From the NCBI RefSeq assembly GCF_027744825.2, contig NC_071334.1, positions 38,789,437 through 38,853,436 of the forward strand: DNA of 64,000 nucleotides, read 5' to 3'. The notes beneath the pieces are model-generated. The model saw nothing but the letters and a program-made list of their open reading frames with translations, had not been told where the DNA came from and searched no databases. Of the stretch, positions 9,776 through 21,920 are shown piece by piece. The position numbers were made by a program, and so were the translations under genes. Within the stretch, counting starts at the first letter, position 1. Each line of letters opens with the position of its first letter. This DNA is from Synchiropus splendidus. Its lineage: Eukaryota; Chordata; Actinopteri; Syngnathiformes; Callionymidae.

Positions 9776-10665
9776 GTGCACCTACTAGAAAGACCCTTTC
9801 TGCTAAAGTGGGAGGTTAAAATTTCATGTTCTGAAGCTTCCCTGAAAAGTTATGGCACAATGCACAAAAAGGCTTTTCAGCCTGAGATAAGGTGGGTTTC
9901 GGAACGCCAAACATAAAAGTGTTGATAACTTTCGAAAAACACTTCAGACAGCTTAGATTTGATGTGCACGTACTAGAAAGGCCCTTTCTGCTATAGTGGG
10001 AGGTTAAAATTTCATGTTCTGAAGCTTCCCTGAAAAGTTATGGCACAATGCGTAAAACCGCTTTTCAGCCTGAGATAAGGTGGGTTTCGGAACGCCAAAC
10101 ATAAAAGTGTTAATAACTATCGAAAAACACTTCAGACAGCTAAGATTTTATGTGCAACTACTAGAAAGATCCTTTATGCTATAGTGGGAGGTTAAAATTT
10201 CATGTTCTGAAGCTTCCCTGAAAAGTTATGGCACAATGCACAAAAACGCTTTTCAGCCTGAGATAAGGTGGGTTTCGGAACGCCAAACATAAAAGTGTTA
10301 ATAACTTTCGAAAAACACTTCAGACAGCTTAGATTTGATGTGCACCTACTAGAAAGACGCTTTCTGCTATAGTGGGAGGTTAAAATTTCATGTTCTGAAA
10401 CTTCCCTGAAAAGTTATGGCACAATGCACAAAAACGCTTTTCAGCCTGAGATAAGGTGGGTTTCGGAACGCCAAACATAAAAGTGTTGATAACTTTCGAA
10501 AAACACTTCAGACAGCTTAGATTTGGTGTGCAACTACTAGAAAGACCATTTCTGCTATAGTGGGAGGTTAAAATTTCATGTTCTGAAGCTTCCCTGAAAA
10601 GTTATGGCACAATGCACAAAAACGCTTTTCAGCCTGAGATAAGGTGGGTTTCGGAACGCCAAACA
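9215..10665 (+). repeat. Nineteen-monomer-spaced duplicate, copy 1
   Basis: This stretch matches 12,786-14,236 at a constant offset of 3,571 bp (19 monomers minus 1 bp). Shared markers are TTAATGACTATCG, CTTCAAAGACTC, CTAAAGTGGG, GTGCACGTAC, GCGTAAAACCGC, AGATCCTTTATGC, GAAACTTCCC and ATTTGGTGTGC (10,521). One visible difference is CTACTAGAAAGACGC here against CTACTTGAAAGACGC in the other copy. Beyond about 10,665 the match stops: TTAATAACTTTCG here, TTGATAACCTTCG there. Confidence 0.8.
9776..9963 (+). repeat. CTAAAG-variant monomer, the marker of block R
   Basis: This monomer carries CTAAAGTGGG where the usual sequence is CTATAGTGGG, together with AAAAAGGCTTTTCAG in place of AAAAACGCTTTTCAG. 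The T-to-A change removes a TAG stop and leaves a 70-codon open frame that runs from the previous monomer (GTG at 9,704). The same variant recurs with the GTG at 13,275, 16,094, 17,221, 17,597, 21,921, 24,740, 25,867 and 35,453, and in a shortened form near 56,912. It is therefore a good tag for copies of block R. The near-identical peptides follow from satellite amplification and are not evidence of a gene. Confidence 0.9.
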
Positions 10666-12520
10666 TAAAAGTGTTAATAACTTTCGAAAAACACTTCAGA
10701 CAGCGAAGATTTTATATGCCACTACTAGAAAGACCCTTTCTGCTATAGTGGGAGGTTGAAATTTCATGTTCTGAAGCTTCCCTGAAAAGTTATGGCACAA
10801 TGCACAAAAACGCTTTTCAGCCTGAGATAAGGTGGGTTTCGGAACGCCAAACATAAAAGTGTTGATAACCTTCGAAAAACATTTCAGACAGCTTAGATTT
10901 GATGTGCAACTACTAGAAAGACGCTTTCTGCTATAGTGGGAGGTTAAAATTTCATGTTCTGAAGCTTCCCTGAAAAGTTATGGCACAATGCACAAAAACG
11001 CTTTTCAGCCTGAGATAAGGTGGGTTTCGGAACGCCAAACATAAAAGTGTTGATAACTTTCGAAAAACACTTCAGACAGCTTAGATTTGATGTGCACCTA
11101 CTAGAAAGGCCCTTTCTGCTATAGTGGGAGGTTAAAATTTCATGTTCTGAAGCTTCCCTGAAAAGTTATGGCACAATGCGTAAAAACGCTTTTCAGCCTG
11201 AGATAAGGTGAGTTTCGGAACGCCAAACATAAAAGTGTTAATAACTTTCGAAAAACACTTCAGACAGCTTAGATTTGATGTGCAACTACTAGAAAGACCC
11301 TTTCTGCTATAGTGGGAGGCTAAAATTTCATATTCTGAAGCTTCCCTGAAAAGTTATGGCACAATGCACAAAAACGCTTTTCAGCCTGAGATAAGGTGGG
11401 TTTCGGAACGCCAAACATAAAAGTGTTGATAACTTTCAAAAAACACTTCAGACAGCTTACATTTGATGTGCAACTACTAGAAAGACCCTTTCTGCTATAG
11501 TGGGAGGTTAAAATTTCATGTTCTGAAGCTTCCCTGAAAAGTTATGGCACAATGCACAAAAACGCTTTTCAGCCTGAGATAAGGTGGGTTTCGGAACGCC
11601 AAACATAAAAGTGTTGATAACTTTCGAAAAACACTTCAGACAGCTTAGATTTGATGTGTACCTACTAGAAAGGCCCTTTCTGCTATAGTGGGAGGTTAAA
11701 ATTTCATGTTCTGAAGCTTCCCTGAAAAGTTATGGCACAATGCGTAAAAACGCTTTTCAGCCTGAGATAAGGTGGGTTTCGGAACGCCAAACATAAAAGT
11801 GCTAATAACTATCGAAAAACACTTCAGACAGCTAAGACTTTATGTGCAACTACTAGAAAGACCCTTTATGCTATAGTGGGAGGTTAAAATTTCATGTTCT
11901 GAAGCTTCCCTGAAAAGTTATGGCACAATGCACAAAAACGCTTTTCAGCCTGAGATAAGGTGGGTTTCGGAACGCAAAACATAAAAGTGTTAATAACTTT
12001 CGAAAAACACTTCAGACAGCTTAGATTTGATGTGCACCTACTAGAAAGACCCTTTCTGCTATAGTGGGAGGTTAAAATTTCATGTTCTGAAGCTTCCCTG
12101 AAAAGTTATGCCACAATGCACAAAAACGCTTTTCAGCCTGAGATAAGGTGGGTTTCGGAACGCCAAACATAAAAGTGTTGATAACTTTCGAAAAACACTT
12201 CCGACAGCTTAGATTTGATGTGCACCTACTAGAAAGACCCTTTCTGCTATAGTGGGAGGTTAAAATTTCATGTTCTGAAGCTTCCCTGAAAAGTTATGGC
12301 ACAATGCACAAAAACGCTTTTCAGCCTGAGATAAGGTGGGTTTCGGAACGCCAAACATAAAAGTGTTGATAACTTTCGAAAAACACTTCAGACAGCTTAG
12401 ATTTGATGTGCACCTACTAGAAAGGCCCTTTCTGCTATAGTGGGAGGTTAAAATTTCATGTTCTGAAGCCTCCCTGAAAAGTTATGGCACAATGCGTAAA
12501 AACGCTTTTCAGCCTGAGAT

Positions 12521-12530
12521 AAGGTGGTTT
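12521..12530 (+). other. Shared 1-bp deletion GGTGGTTTCGG (first of seven)
   Basis: One G is missing from GGTGGGTTTCGG. The same deletion, always in a B-type monomer, recurs near 15,343, 16,470, 21,170, 23,989, 25,116 and 34,702. The seven cases sit at equivalent places in block R copies, so they most likely descend from one event spread by amplification. Confidence 0.85.
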
Positions 12531-12785
12531 CGGAACGCCAAACATAAAAGTGTTAATAACTTTCGAAAAACACTTCAGACAGCTTAGATTTGATGTGCAA
12601 CTACTAGAAAGACCCTTTCTGCTATAGTGGGAGGTTAAAATTTCATGTACTGAAGCTTCCCTGAAAAGTTATGGCACAATGCACAAAAACGCTTTTCAGC
12701 CTGAGATAAGGTGGGTTTCGGTACGCCAAACATAAAAGTGTTGATAACTTTCGAAAAACACTTCAGACAGCTTAGATTAGATGTG

Positions 12786-14236
12786 CAACTACTAGAAAGA
12801 CCCTTTCTGCTATAGTGGGAGGTTAAAATTTCATGTTCTGAAGCTTCCCTGAAAAGTTATGGCACAATGCGTAAAAACGCTTTTCAGCCTGAGATAAGGT
12901 GGGTTTCGGAACGCCAAACATAAAAGTGTTAATGACTATCGAAAAACACTTCAGACAGCTAAGATTTTATGTGCAACTACTAGAAAGACCCTTTATGCTA
13001 TAGTGGGAGGTTAAAATTTCATGTTCTGAAGCTTCCCTGAAAAGTTATGGCACAATGCACAAAAACGCTTTTCAGCCTGAGATAAGGTGGGTTTCGGAAC
13101 GCCAAACATAAAAGTGTTAATAACTTTCGAAAAACACTTCAGACAGCTTAGATTTGATGTGCACCTACTTCAAAGACTCTTTCTGCTATAGTGGGAGGTT
13201 AAAATTTCTTGTTCTGAAGCTTCCCTGAAAAGTTATGCCACAATGCACAAAAACGCTTTTCAGCCTGAGATAAGGTGGGTTTCGGAACGCCAAACATAAA
13301 AGTGTTGATAACTTTCGAAAAACACTTCCGACAGCTTAGATTTGATGTGCACCTACTAGAAAGACCCTTTCTGCTAAAGTGGGAGGTTAAAATTTCATGT
13401 TCTGAAGCTTCCCTGAAAAGTTATGGCACAATGCACAAAAAGGCTTTTCAGCCTGAGATAAGGTGGGTTTCGGAACGCCAAACATAAAAGTGTTGATAAC
13501 TTTCGAAAAACACTTCAGACAGCTTAGATTTGATGTGCACGTACTAGAAAGGCCCTTTCTGCTATAGTGGGAGGTTAAAATTTCATGTTCTGAAGCTTCC
13601 CTGAAAAGTTATGGCACAATGCGTAAAACCGCTTTTCAGCCTGAGATAAGGTGGGTTTCGGAACGCCAAACATAAAAGTGTTAATAACTATCGAAAAACA
13701 CTTCAGACAGCTAAGATTTTATGTGCAACTACTAGAAAGATCCTTTATGCTATAGTGGGAGGTTAAAATTTCATGTTCTGAAGCTTCCCTGAAAAGTTAT
13801 GGCACAATGCACAAAAACGCTTTTCAGCCTGAGATAAGGTGGGTTTCGGAACGCCAAACATAAAAGTGTTAATAACTTTCGAAAAACACTTCAGACAGCT
13901 TAGATTTGATGTGCACCTACTTGAAAGACGCTTTCTGCTATAGTGGGAGGTTAAAATTTCATGTTCTGAAACTTCCCTGAAAAGTTATGGCACAATGCAC
14001 AAAAACGCTTTTCAGCCTGAGATAAGGTGGGTTTCGGAACGCCAAACATAAAAGTGTTGATAACTTTCGAAAAACACTTCAGACAGCTTAGATTTGGTGT
14101 GCAACTACTAGAAAGACCATTTCTGCTATAGTGGGAGGTTAAAATTTCATGTTCTGAAGCTTCCCTGAAAAGTTATGGCACAATGCACAAAAACGCTTTT
14201 CAGCCTGAGATAAGGTGGGTTTCGGAACGCCAAACA
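12786..14236 (+). repeat. Nineteen-monomer-spaced duplicate, copy 2
   Basis: This is the partner of 9,215-10,665 with the same ordered markers. It starts where GATTAGATGTGCAAC (near 12,776) gives way to shared sequence. It ends where GATAACCTTCG replaces TAATAACTTTCG. The 1-bp offset comes from the GGTGGTTTCGG deletion at about 12,525, between the two copies. Confidence 0.8.
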
Positions 14237-17220
14237 TAAAAGTGTTGATAACCTTCGAAAAACATTTCAGACAGCTTAGATTTGATGTGCAACTACTAGA
14301 AAGACGCTTTCTGCTATAGTGGGAGGTTAAAATTTCATGTTCTGAAGCTTCCCTGAAAAGTTATGGCACAATGCACAACAACGCTTTTCAGCCTGAGATA
14401 AGGTGGGTTTCGGAACGCCAAACATAAAAGTGTTGATAACTTTTGAAAAACACTTCAGACTGCTTAGATTTGATGTGCACCTACTAGAAAGGCCCTTTCT
14501 GCTATAGTGGGAGGTTAAAATTTCATGTTCTGAAGCTTCCCTGAAAAGTTATGGCACAATGCGTAAAAACGCTTTTCAGCCTGAGATAAGGTGGGTTTCG
14601 GAACGCCAAACATAAAAGTGTTAATAACTTTCGAAAAACACTTCAGACAGCTTAGATTTGATGTGCGACTACTAGAAAGACGCTTTCTGCTATAGTGGGA
14701 GGTTAAAATTTCATGTTCTGAAACTTCCCTGAAAAGTTATGGCACAATGCACAAAAACGCTTTTCAGCCTGAGATAAGGTGGGTTTCGGAACGCCAAACA
14801 TAAAAGTGCTAATAACTATCGAAAAACACTTCAGACAGCTAAGACTTTATGTGCAACTACTAGAAAGACCCTTTATGCTATAGTGGGAGGTTAAAATTTC
14901 ATGTTCTGAAGCTTCCCTGAAAAGTTATGGCACAATGCACAAAAACGCTTTTCAGCCTGAGATAAGGTGGGTTTCGGAACGCCAAACATAAAAGTGTTAA
15001 TAACTTTCGAAAAACACTTCAGACAGCTTAGATTTGATGTGCACCTACTAGAAAGACCCTTTCTGCTATAGTGGGAGGTTAAAATTTCATGTTCTGAAGC
15101 TTCCCTGAAAAGTTATGGCACAATGCACAAAAACGCTTTTCAGCCTGAGATAAGGTGGGTTTCGGAACGCCAAACATAAAAGTGTTGATAACTTTCGAAA
15201 AACACTTCAGACAGCTTAGATTTGATGTGCACCTACTAGAAAGGCCCTTTCTGCTATAGTGGGAGGTTAAAATTTCATGTTCTGAAGCCTCCCTGAAAAG
15301 TTATGGCACAATGCGTAAAAACGCTTTTCAGCCTGAGATAAGGTGGTTTCGGAACGCCAAACATAAAAGTGTTAATAACTTTCGAAAAACACTTCAGACA
15401 GCTTAGATTTGATGTGCAACTACTAGAAAGACCCTTTCTGCTATAGTGGGAGGTTAAAATTTCATGTTCTGAAGCTTCCCTGAAAAGTTATGGCACAATG
15501 CACAAAAACGCTTTTCAGCCTGAGATAAGGTGGGTTTCGGTACGCCAAACATAAAAGTGTTGATAACTTTCGAAAAACACTTCAGGCAGCTTAGATTAGA
15601 TGTGCAACTACTAGAAAGACCCTTTCTGCTATAGTGGGAGGTTAAAATTTCATGTTCTGAAGCTTCCCTGAAAAGTTATGGCACAATGCGTAAAAACGCT
15701 TTTCAGCCTGAGATAAGGTGGGTTTCGGAACGCCAAACATAAAAGTGTTAATGACTATCGAAAAACACTTCAGACAGCTAAGATTTTATGTGCAACTACT
15801 AGAAAGACCCTTTATGCTATAGTGGGAGGTTAAAATTTCATGTTCTGAAGCTTCCCTGAAAAGTTATGGCACAATGCACAAAAACGCTTTTCAGCCTGAG
15901 ATAAGGTGGGTTTCGGAACGCCAAACATAAAAGTGTTAATAACTTTCGAAAAACACTTCAGACAGCTTAGATTTGATGTGCACCTACTTCAAAGACTCTT
16001 TCTGCTATAGTGGGAGGTTAAAATTTCTTGTTCTGAAGCTTCCCTGAAAAGTTATGCCACAATGCACAAAAACGCTTTTCAGCCTGAGATAAGGTGGGTT
16101 TCGGAACGCCAAACATAAAAGTGTTGATAACTTTCGAAAAACACTTCCGACAGCTTAGATTTGATGTGCACCTACTAGAAAGACCCTTTCTGCTAAAGTG
16201 GGAGGTTAAAATTTCATGTTCTGAAGCTTCCCTGAAAAGTTATGGCACAATGCACAAAAAGGCTTTTCAGCCTGAGATAAGGTGGGTTTCGGAACGCCAA
16301 ACATAAAAGTGTTGATAACTTTCGAAAAACACTTCAGACAGCTTAGATTTGATGTGCACCTACTAGAAAGGCCCTTTCTGCTATAGTGGGAGGTTAAAAT
16401 TTCATGTTCTGAAGCCTCCCTGAAAAGTTATGGCACAATGCGTAAAACCGCTTTTCAGCCTGAGATAAGGTGGTTTCGGAACGCCAAACATAAAAGTGTT
16501 AATAACTTTCGAAAAACACTTCAGACAGCTTAGATTTGATGTGCAACTACTAGAAAGACCCTTTCTGCTATAGTGGGAGGTTAAAATTTCATGTTCTGAA
16601 GCTTCCCTGAAAAGTTATGGCACAATGCACAAAAACGCTTTTCAGCCTGAGATAAGGTGGGTTTCGGTACGCCAAACATAAAAGTGTTGATAACTTTCGA
16701 AAAACACTTCAGACAGCTTAGATTAGATGTGCAACTACTAGAAAGACCCTTTCTGCTATAGTGGGAGGTTAAAATTTCATGTTCTGAAGCTTCCCTGAAA
16801 AGTTATGGCAAAATGCGTAAAAACGCTTTTCAGCCTGAGATAAGGTGGGTTTCGGAACGCCAAACATAAAAGTGTTAATGACTATCGAAAAACACTTCAG
16901 ACAGCTAAGATTTTATGTGCAACTACTAGAAAGACCCTTTATGCTATAGTGGGAGGTTAAAATTTCATGTTCTGAAGCTTCCCTGAAAAGTTATGGCACA
17001 ATGCACAAAAACGCTTTTCAGCCTGAGATAAGGTGGGTTTCGGAACGCCAAACATAAAAGTGTTAATAACTTTCGAAAAACACTTCAGACAGCTTAGATT
17101 TGATGTGCACCTACTTCAAAGACTCTTTCTGCTATAGTGGGAGGTTAAAATTTCTTGTTCTGAAGCTTCCCTGAAAAGTTATGCCACAATGCACAAAAAC
17201 GCTTTTCAGCCTGAGATAAG
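13275..17220 (+). repeat. 15 + 6 monomer sub-repeat inside R copy 1
   Basis: CTAAAG monomers at 13,275, 16,094 and 17,221 are 2,819 and 1,127 bp apart (15 and 6 monomers, each minus one base). The GGTGGTTTCGG deletion appears in both intervals (about 15,343 and 16,470). The six-monomer interval repeats the end of the 15-monomer one, including GAAGCCTCCC, GGTACGCC, GATTAGATG, AATGACTATCG and CTTCAAAGACTC. This fits a six-monomer unequal exchange that happened before the large duplication. Confidence 0.8.
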
Positions 17221-17596
17221 GTGGGTTTCGGAACGCCAAACATAAAAGTGTTGATAACTTTCGAAAAACACTTCCGACAGCTTAGATTTGATGTGCACCT
17301 ACTAGAAAGACCCTTTCTGCTAAAGTGGGAGGTTAAAATTTCATGTTCTGAAGCTTCCCTGAAAAGTTATGGCACAATGCACAAAAAGGCTTTTCAGCCT
17401 GAGATAAGGTGGGTTTCGGAACGCCAAACATAAAAGTGTTGATAACTTTCGAAAAACACTTCAGACAGCTTAGATTTGATGTGCACGTACTAGAAAGGCC
17501 CTTTCTGCTATAGTGGGAGGTTAAAATTTCATGTTCTGAAGCTTCCCTGAAAAGTTATGGCACAATGCGTAAAACCGCTTTTCAGCCTGAGATAAG

Positions 17597-17809
17597 GTGG
17601 GTTTCGGAACGCCAAACATAAAAGTGTTAATAACTATCGAAAAACACTTCAGACAGCTAAGATTTTATGTGCACCTACTAGAAAGACCCTTTCTGCTAAA
17701 GTGGGAGGTTAAAATTTCATGTTCTGAAGCTTCCCTGAAAAGTTATGGCACAATGCACAAAAAGGCTTTTCAGCCTGAGATAAGGTGGGTTTCGGAACGC
17801 CAAACATAA
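17597..17809 (+). repeat. Chimeric monomer at the R duplication junction
   Basis: The left part has the features of a monomer that normally precedes AGATCCTTTATGC: TTAATAACTATCG and GCTAAGATTTTATG. The right part has GTGCACCTAC and CTAAAGTGGG, which are normally preceded by GATTTGATG. The last left-specific base is T at 17,666 and the first right-specific base is C at 17,674. The exchange therefore lies within the 7 bp between them. The 70-codon frame across it differs at two residues from the other eight (I for F, Y for D), as expected for a hybrid. Confidence 0.85.
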
Positions 17810-17940
17810 AAGTGTTGATAACTTTCGAAAAACACTTCAGACAGCTTAGATTTGATGTGCACGTACTAGAAAGGCCCTTTCTGCTATAGTGGGAGGTTAA
17901 AATTTCATGTTCTGAAGCTTCCCTGAAAAGTTATGGCACA

Positions 17941-17955
17941 ATGCGAAAAAACCGC
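17941..17955 (+). other. 1-bp insertion in a B-type monomer
   Basis: The sequence reads ATGCGAAAAAACCGC where sister monomers read ATGCGTAAAACCGC, so it has one base more and a T-to-A change. It is seen only here. It lies 270 bp after the chimeric junction and is a private tag for R copy 2. Confidence 0.75.
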
Positions 17956-20900
17956 TTTTCAGCCTGAGATAAGGTGGGTTTCGGAACGCCAAACATAAAA
18001 GTGTTAATAACTATCAAAAAACACTTCAGACAGCTAAGATTTTATGTGCAACTACTAGAAAGATCCTTTATGCTATAGTGGGAGGTTAAAATTTCATGTT
18101 CTGAAGCTTCCCTGAAAAGTTATGGCACAATGCACAAAAACGCTTTTCAGCCTGAGATAAGGTGGGTTTCGGAACGCCAAACATAAAAGTGTTAATAACT
18201 TTCGAAAAACACTTCAGACAGCTTAGATTTGATGTGCACCTACTAGAAAGACGCTTTCTGCTATAGTGGGAGGTTAAAATTTCATGTTCTGAAACTTCCC
18301 TGAAAAGTTATGGCACAATGCACAAAAACGCTTTTCAGCCTGAGATAAGGTGGGTTTCGGAACGCCAAACATAAAAGTGTTGATAACTTTCGAAAAACAC
18401 TTCAGACAGCTTAGATTTGGTGTGCAACTACTAGAAAGACCATTTCTGCTATAGTGGGAGGTTAAAATTTCATGTTCTGAAGCTTCCCTGAAAAGTTATG
18501 GCACAATGCACAAAAACGCTTTTCAGCCTGAGATAAGGTGGGTTTCGGAACGCCAAACATAAAAGTGTTAATAACTTTCGAAAAACACTTCAGACAGCGA
18601 AGATTTTATATGCCACTACTAGAAAGACCCTTTCTGCTATAGTGGGAGGTTAAAATTTCATGTTCTGAAGCTTCCCTGAAAAGTTATGGCACAATGCACA
18701 AAAACGCTTTTCAGCCTGAGATAAGGTGGGTTTCGGAACGCCAAACATAAAAGTTTTGATAACTTTCGAAAAACACTTCAGACAGCTTAGATTAGATGTG
18801 CAACTACTAGAAAGACCCTTTCTGCTATAGTGGGAGGTTAAAATTTCATGTTCTGAAGCTTCCCTGAAAAGTTATGGCACAATGCACAAAAACGCTTTTC
18901 AGCCTGAGATAAGGTGGGTTTCGGAACGCCAAACATAAAAGTGTTGATAACTTTCGAAAAACACTTCAGACAGCTTAGATTTGATGTGCACCTACTAGAA
19001 AGGCCCTTTCTGCTATAGTGGGAGGTTAAAATTTCAAGTTCTGAAGCTTCCCTGAAAAGTTATGGCACAATGCGTAAAAACGCTTTTCAGCCTGAGATAA
19101 GGTGGGTTTCGGAACGCCAAACATAAAAGTGTTAATAACTTTCGAAAAACACTTCAGACAGCTTAGATTTGATGTGCAACTACTAGAAAGACCCTTTCTG
19201 CTATAGTGGGAGGTTAAAATTTCATGTTCTGAAGCTTCCCTGAAAAGTTATGGCACAATGCACAAAAACGCTTTTCAGCCTGAGATAAGGTGGGTTTCGG
19301 AACGCCAAACATAAAAGTGTTGATAACCTTCGAAAAATATTTCAGACAGCTTAGATTTGATGTGTAACTACTAGAAAGACGCTTTCTGCTATAGTGGGAG
19401 GTTAAAATTTCATGTTCTGAAGCTTCCCTGAAAAGTTATGGCACAATGCACAAAAACGCTTTTCAGCCTGAGATAAGGTGGGTTTCGGAACGCCAAACAT
19501 AAAAGTGTTGATAACTTTCGAAAAACACTTCAGACAGCTTAGATTTGATGTGCACCTACTAGAAAGGCCCTTTCTGCTATAGTGGGAGGTTAAAATTTCA
19601 TGTTCTGAAGCTTCCCTGAAAAGTTATGGCACAATGCGTAAAAACGCTTTTCAGCCTGAGATAAGGTGAGTTTCGGAACGCCAAACATAAAAGTGTTAAT
19701 AACTTTCGAAAAACACTTCAGACAGCTTAGATTTGATGTGCAACTACTAGAAAGACCCTTTCTGCTATAGTGGGAGGCTAAAATTTCATATTCTGAAGCT
19801 TCCCTGAAAAGTTATGGCACAATGCACAAAAACGCTTTTCAGCCTGAGATAAGGTGGGTTTCGGAACGCCAAACATAAAAGTGTTGATAACTTTCAAAAA
19901 ACACTTCAGACAGCTTACATTTGATGTGCAACTACTAGAAAGACCCTTTCTGCTATAGTGGGAGGTTAAAATTTCATGTTCTGAAGCTTCCCTGAAAAGT
20001 TATGGCACAATGCACAAAAACGCTTTTCAGCCTGAGATAAGGTGGGTTTCGGAACGCCAAACATAAAAGTGTTGATAACTTTCGAAAAACACTTCAGACA
20101 GCTTAGATTTGATGTGTACCTACTAGAAAGGCCCTTTCTGCTATAGTGGGAGGTTAAAATTTCATGTTCTGAAGCTTCCCTGAAAAGTTATGGCACAATG
20201 CGTAAAAACGCTTTTCAGCCTGAGATAAGGTGGGTTTCGGAACGCCAAACATAAAAGTGCTAATAACTATCGAAAAACACTTCAGACAGCTAAGACTTTA
20301 TGTGCAACTACTAGAAAGACCCTTTATGCTATAGTGGGAGGTTAAAATTTCATGTTCTGAAGCTTCCCTGAAAAGTTATGGCACAATGCACAAAAACGCT
20401 TTTCAGCCTGAGATAAGGTGGGTTTCGGAACGCAAAACATAAAAGTGTTAATAACTTTCGAAAAACACTTCAGACAGCTTAGATTTGATGTGCACCTACT
20501 AGAAAGACCCTTTCTGCTATAGTGGGAGGTTAAAATTTCATGTTCTGAAGCTTCCCTGAAAAGTTATGCCACAATGCACAAAAACGCTTTTCAGCCTGAG
20601 ATAAGGTGGGTTTCGGAACGCCAAACATAAAAGTGTTAATAACTTTCGAAAAACACTTCAGACAGCTTAGATTTGATGTGCACCTACTAGAAAGACCCTT
20701 TCTGCTATAGTGGGAGGTTAAAATTTCATGTTCTTAAGCTTCCCTGAAAAGTTATGCCACAATGCACAAAAACGCTTTTCAGCCTGAGATAAGGTGGGTT
20801 TCGGAACGCCAAACATAAAAGTGTTGATAACTTTCGAAAAACACTTCCGACAGCTTAGATTTGATGTGCACCTACTAGAAAGACCCTTTCTGCTATAGTG

Positions 20901-21920
20901 GGAGGTTAAAATTTCATGTTCTGAAGCTTCCCTGAAAAGTTATGGCACAATGCACAAAAACGCTTTTCAGCCTGAGATAAGGTGGGTTTCGGAACGCCAA
21001 ACATAAAAGTGTTGATAACTTTCGAAAAACACTTCAGACAGCTTAGATTTGATGTGCACCTACTAGAAAGGCCCTTTCTGCTATAGTGGGAGGTTAAAAT
21101 TTCATGTTCTGAAGCCTCCCTGAAAAGTTATGGCACAATGCGTAAAAACGCTTTTCAGCCTGAGATAAGGTGGTTTCGGAACGCCAAACATAAAAGTGTT
21201 AATAACTTTCGAAAAACACTTCAGACAGCTTAGATTTGATGTGCAACTACTAGAAAGACCCTTTCTGCTATAGTGGGAGGTTAAAATTTCATGTACTGAA
21301 GCTTCCCTGAAAAGTTATGGCACAATGCACAAAAACGCTTTTCAGCCTGAGATAAGGTGGGTTTCGGTACGCCAAACATAAAAGTGTTGATAACTTTCGA
21401 AAAACACTTCAGACAGCTTAGATTAGATGTGCAACTACTAGAAAGACCCTTTCTGCTATAGTGGGAGGTTAAAATTTCATGTTCTGAAGCTTCCCTGAAA
21501 AGTTATGGCACAATGCGTAAAAACGCTTTTCAGCCTGAGATAAGGTGGGTTTCGGAACGCCAAACATAAAAGTGTTAATGACTATCGAAAAACACTTCAG
21601 ACAGCTAAGATTTTATGTGCAACTACTAGAAAGACCCTTTATGCTATAGTGGGAGGTTAAAATTTCATGTTCTGAAGCTTCCCTGAAAAGTTATGGCACA
21701 ATGCACAAAAACGCTTTTCAGCCTGAGATAAGGTGGGTTTCGGAACGCCAAACATAAAAGTGTTAATAACTTTCGAAAAACACTTCAGACAGCTTAGATT
21801 TGATGTGCACCTACTTCAAAGACTCTTTCTGCTATAGTGGGAGGTTAAAATTTCTTGTTCTGAAGCTTCCCTGAAAAGTTATGCCACAATGCACAAAAAC
21901 GCTTTTCAGCCTGAGATAAG

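Larger units (their letters stand above)
9776..17668 (+). repeat. Large R duplication, copy 1 (42 monomers, 7,893 bp)
   Basis: This is the first half of a large tandem duplication. Its first monomer is a CTAAAG-variant unit. The last shared position is a breakpoint inside a chimeric monomer at 17,667-17,673. Marker pairs with copy 2 keep the expected offset: ATTTGGTGTGC at 10,521 and 18,415 (7,894 bp), AACAACGC at about 14,375 and 23,021 (8,646 bp), and GTGCGACTAC near 14,663 and 23,309. The offset rises along the copy because copy 2 contains four more monomers. Internally, the CTAAAG monomers are spaced by 15 monomers and then 6 (13,275, 16,094, 17,221). Confidence 0.85.

Noticed and set aside
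9704..9916. A 70-codon open frame, repeated nearly unchanged eight more times and once in shortened form, which looks like a small-protein family
   Set aside because: It lies wholly within satellite monomers, starts at a GTG in the repeat, and exists only because CTATAG became CTAAAG. Copies are alike because the DNA was amplified. No coding signature, promoter or ribosome binding site is visible.
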